Positions 62,501-64,000 of a stretch of DNA of 64,000 nucleotides are shown piece after piece. The stretch covers positions 1 to 64,000 of the forward strand of contig NZ_RJJX01000007.1 of assembly GCF_003996985.1 (NCBI RefSeq), given 5' to 3'. The DNA is from Ancylomarina longa (GTDB lineage Bacteria > Bacteroidota > Bacteroidia > Bacteroidales > Marinifilaceae). Positions within the stretch are counted from its first letter, which is position 1, and each line of letters starts with the position of its first letter. A program made the translations under genes and the position numbers. The notes below the pieces were generated by a model. The model saw nothing but the letters and a program-made list of their open reading frames with translations, was not told the origin of the DNA and did not search any database.

Positions 62501-63739
62501 ATGATTGAAATAAAAATACCTAGTCCCGGAGAATCCATATCAGAAGTAGAAATAGCCAGCTGGTTTGTTGCTGATGGCGATATAGTGGAGAGAGATCAGG
62601 AGATAGCAGAATTAGAATCCGACAAAGCAACCCTTACGCTGGTTGCCGAAGAGGGTGGAAAAATACAAATTCAAGCTCAGGAAGGCGATACCGTAGCCGT
62701 TGGCTCAATTGCCTGTACAATCGACACCAGTTTTGCCGGATCGGCTCCCAAAACAGCAGCTGCACCCGCAAGCAAAGCGGAAGAAAAAACCACCACAAAA
62801 CCTACTGAAGCCAAAGCGCCGGTTGAAGCATCGGAAAATTACCAGGATGTAAAAATTTCGCCCATTGGCAAAAAGCTGATGGAAGAAAATAACCTATCCG
62901 TAGATGATGTAATGGCCGGATTACAACGATTAACTAAAAAAGATATTCAGGCGGTGGTAGATGTAAAAGATCAACCAGCCCCTATCACGGCAAAAACAAG
63001 CACCATATCGCGGGAAGCGAAACGAACCAAAATGACCAACTTGCGCAAGAAATTGAGCGCACGTTTGGTATCGGTGAAAAATGAAACAGCCATGCTAACC
63101 ACCTTTAACGAGGTTGACATGAGTGCGGTGATGGAATTAAGGAAGAAGTATCAGAAAAAATTCGTAGAAACCCATGATATCAAACTAGGTTTCATGTCCT
63201 TTTTCACCAAAGCCGCCACCGAAGCGTTAAAGGCTCACCCGATGGTGAACTCAATGATGGATGGAGAAGAAATTGTTACACCCGATTATGCCGACATTGC
63301 TATTGCCGTGCAAACGCCAAAAGGATTGATGGTTCCGGTAATTCGAAATACCGAAAGCCTGGGTCTTGCTGATATTGAAAAGAAATTAATGGAACTGGCC
63401 AACAAGGCCCGTACAGGTAAAATCAGTCTGGATGAGATGACTGGCGGAACCTTTACTATTACCAATGGTGGAGTATTTGGATCGCTGCTTAGCACACCAA
63501 TAATCAATCCTCCGCAATCGGGAATCTTGGGAATGCATAATATTGTGGAACGACCGGTTGCTGTAAATGGTAAGGTGGAAATTCGCCCGATGATGTACAT
63601 TGCCCTATCCTACGATCATCGTGTGATTGATGGAAAAGATTCGGTTGGATTCCTGGTGAAAATTAAGGAAATGATTGAAAATCCACACCACATGCTATTC
63701 GATGGAAAAGATCCGGACAGCATGTTGCTAGGAATATAG
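62501..63739 (+). CDS. sucB: Dihydrolipoyllysine-residue succinyltransferase (E2 of 2-oxoglutarate dehydrogenase)
   Basis: A 412-residue E2 protein. The lipoyl domain is at 1-76, with lipoylated Lys42 in ESDKATL. An Ala/Pro/Lys-rich linker (about 78-118) follows. The peripheral subunit-binding domain (about 120-150) has [18 protein letters not shown], and the catalytic core (about 185-412) has [13 protein letters not shown] with the active histidine near 372. It lies 61 bases after sucA, so they are co-transcribed; the E3 gene is not in the window. Confidence 0.97.
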   Translation: MIEIKIPSPGESISEVEIASWFVADGDIVERDQEIAELESDKATLTLVAEEGGKIQIQAQEGDTVAVGSIACTIDTSFAGSAPKTAAAPASKAEEKTTTKPTEAKAPVEASENYQDVKISPIGKKLMEENNLSVDDVMAGLQRLTKKDIQAVVDVKDQPAPITAKTSTISREAKRTKMTNLRKKLSARLVSVKNETAMLTTFNEVDMSAVMELRKKYQKKFVETHDIKLGFMSFFTKAATEALKAHPMVNSMMDGEEIVTPDYADIAIAVQTPKGLMVPVIRNTESLGLADIEKKLMELANKARTGKISLDEMTGGTFTITNGGVFGSLLSTPIINPPQSGILGMHNIVERPVAVNGKVEIRPMMYIALSYDHRVIDGKDSVGFLVKIKEMIENPHHMLFDGKDPDSMLLGI

Positions 63740-63758
63740 GATAGATTAGACAATATTA

Positions 63759-63790
63759 TAAGGACACGTCATGGCATGTCCTTTTTCTTT
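63759..63790 (+). terminator. Terminator of sucAB
   Basis: AAGGACA pairs with TGTCCTT around CGTCATGGCA, followed by T run. Twenty bases after the sucB stop. Confidence 0.85.
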
Positions 63791-63795
63791 TGTGA

Positions 63796-64000
63796 GCAAT
63801 ACCGTAGGAATGTATCAGCCCTTCAGGCTGATGACTTACGGCTTGGATATACTAGGGGCGATGCCCCTAGTTTTAATATCTGAGCCTTTCAGGCTCTGGA
63901 ATTGCTACATCAAGTTATATTAGCCTGAAGGGCTAGTACTCCAAAGCTAGGGGCATCGCCCCTAGGATATAAACCATGAATTTACACCATGGTAATATAC
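63796..64000. repeat. Cluster of REP-like palindromes (continues beyond the window)
   Basis: Successive hairpins fill the last 200 bases: CAGCCCTTCAGGCTG at 63819-63833, CTAGGGGCGATGCCCCTAG at 63851-63869, GAGCCTTTCAGGCTC at 63883-63897, TAGCCTGAAGGGCTA at 63921-63935, CTAGGGGCATCGCCCCTAG at 63945-63963 and a final AACCATG...CATGGT pair near the edge. CTAGGGGC and CAGCC-type motifs each recur in both orientations. This matches short REP-like repeats common in Bacteroidota intergenic DNA. The copy is cut off by the window end. Confidence 0.8.

Overview
The window is a 64 kb chromosomal segment of a Bacteroidota bacterium. Supporting signs are its AT-rich sequence, the TAnnTTTG/TTG-type promoters, the rarity of Shine-Dalgarno sites, and lineage-typical families: an outer-membrane beta-barrel protein with a carboxypeptidase-regulatory domain, GldF/GldG, DUF3078, DUF4197, DUF5362, an OmpA/PD40 protein, a GH3/serine-hydrolase fusion and the ArsE-F-G set. 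The overall flavour is that of marine Marinilabiliales/Marinifilaceae, but the genus is inference. No prophage, plasmid, CRISPR array or intact insertion sequence is visible.

Layout. 0-0.3 kb: end of a tRNA cluster (partial tRNA, Gly, Ser). 0.8-5.4 kb: an outer-membrane receptor-like protein, a degenerate 21-nt tandem array, a helical orphan, Hpf and a CDGSH Fe-S protein. 5.7-18.8 kb: tRNA-Trp and mostly housekeeping genes (MsbA-like exporter, purB, CysZ-like, NfeD protease, MgtC, methyltransferase, acyl-CoA ligase, FAH hydrolase, exonuclease, dnaN). 19-24 kb: a leftward run of surE, a small membrane protein, lpxB, gldF and gldG. 24-28 kb: pheT, a second 21-nt array and a second helical orphan. 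28.4-32.2 kb: a REP-like element, then an arsenical-resistance operon (arsR, arsE-, arsF-, arsG-like, ArsP-like permease, DCC thioredoxin-like) behind a clear promoter and operator. 32-42 kb: pfkA, macro-domain, rhodanese, HAD-like, DUF3078, tryptophanase with a possible leader, hemolysin III and two exported proteins. 42-44 kb: a broken GNAT gene and two cold-shock genes separated by a decayed tandem duplication. 44-51.6 kb: DUF5362, ATP-grasp, 2-hydroxyacid dehydrogenase, coaX, CYTH and GH3/beta-lactamase-fold fusion. 51.6-52.6 kb: a 1 kb gene-poor scar with a transposase tail and a 41-nt tandem repeat. 52.6-64 kb: cysteine desulfurase, OmpA/PD40, an AddB-like nuclease, a YiiX-like hydrolase, sucA-sucB, and a cluster of REP-like palindromes at the right edge.

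How the genes connect: SurE, LpxB, MsbA-like, GldF/G, OmpA/PD40, DUF3078 and the receptor-like protein serve envelope construction and surface function. SucA/SucB, PfkA, CoaX, PurB and TnaA are central metabolism. DnaN, the exonuclease, the AddB-like protein and PheT serve information processing. The most unusual content is non-coding: two 21-nt degenerate tandem arrays that may share a core and each lie beside an unrecognised helix-rich gene, plus a 41/42-nt array beside a transposase remnant.
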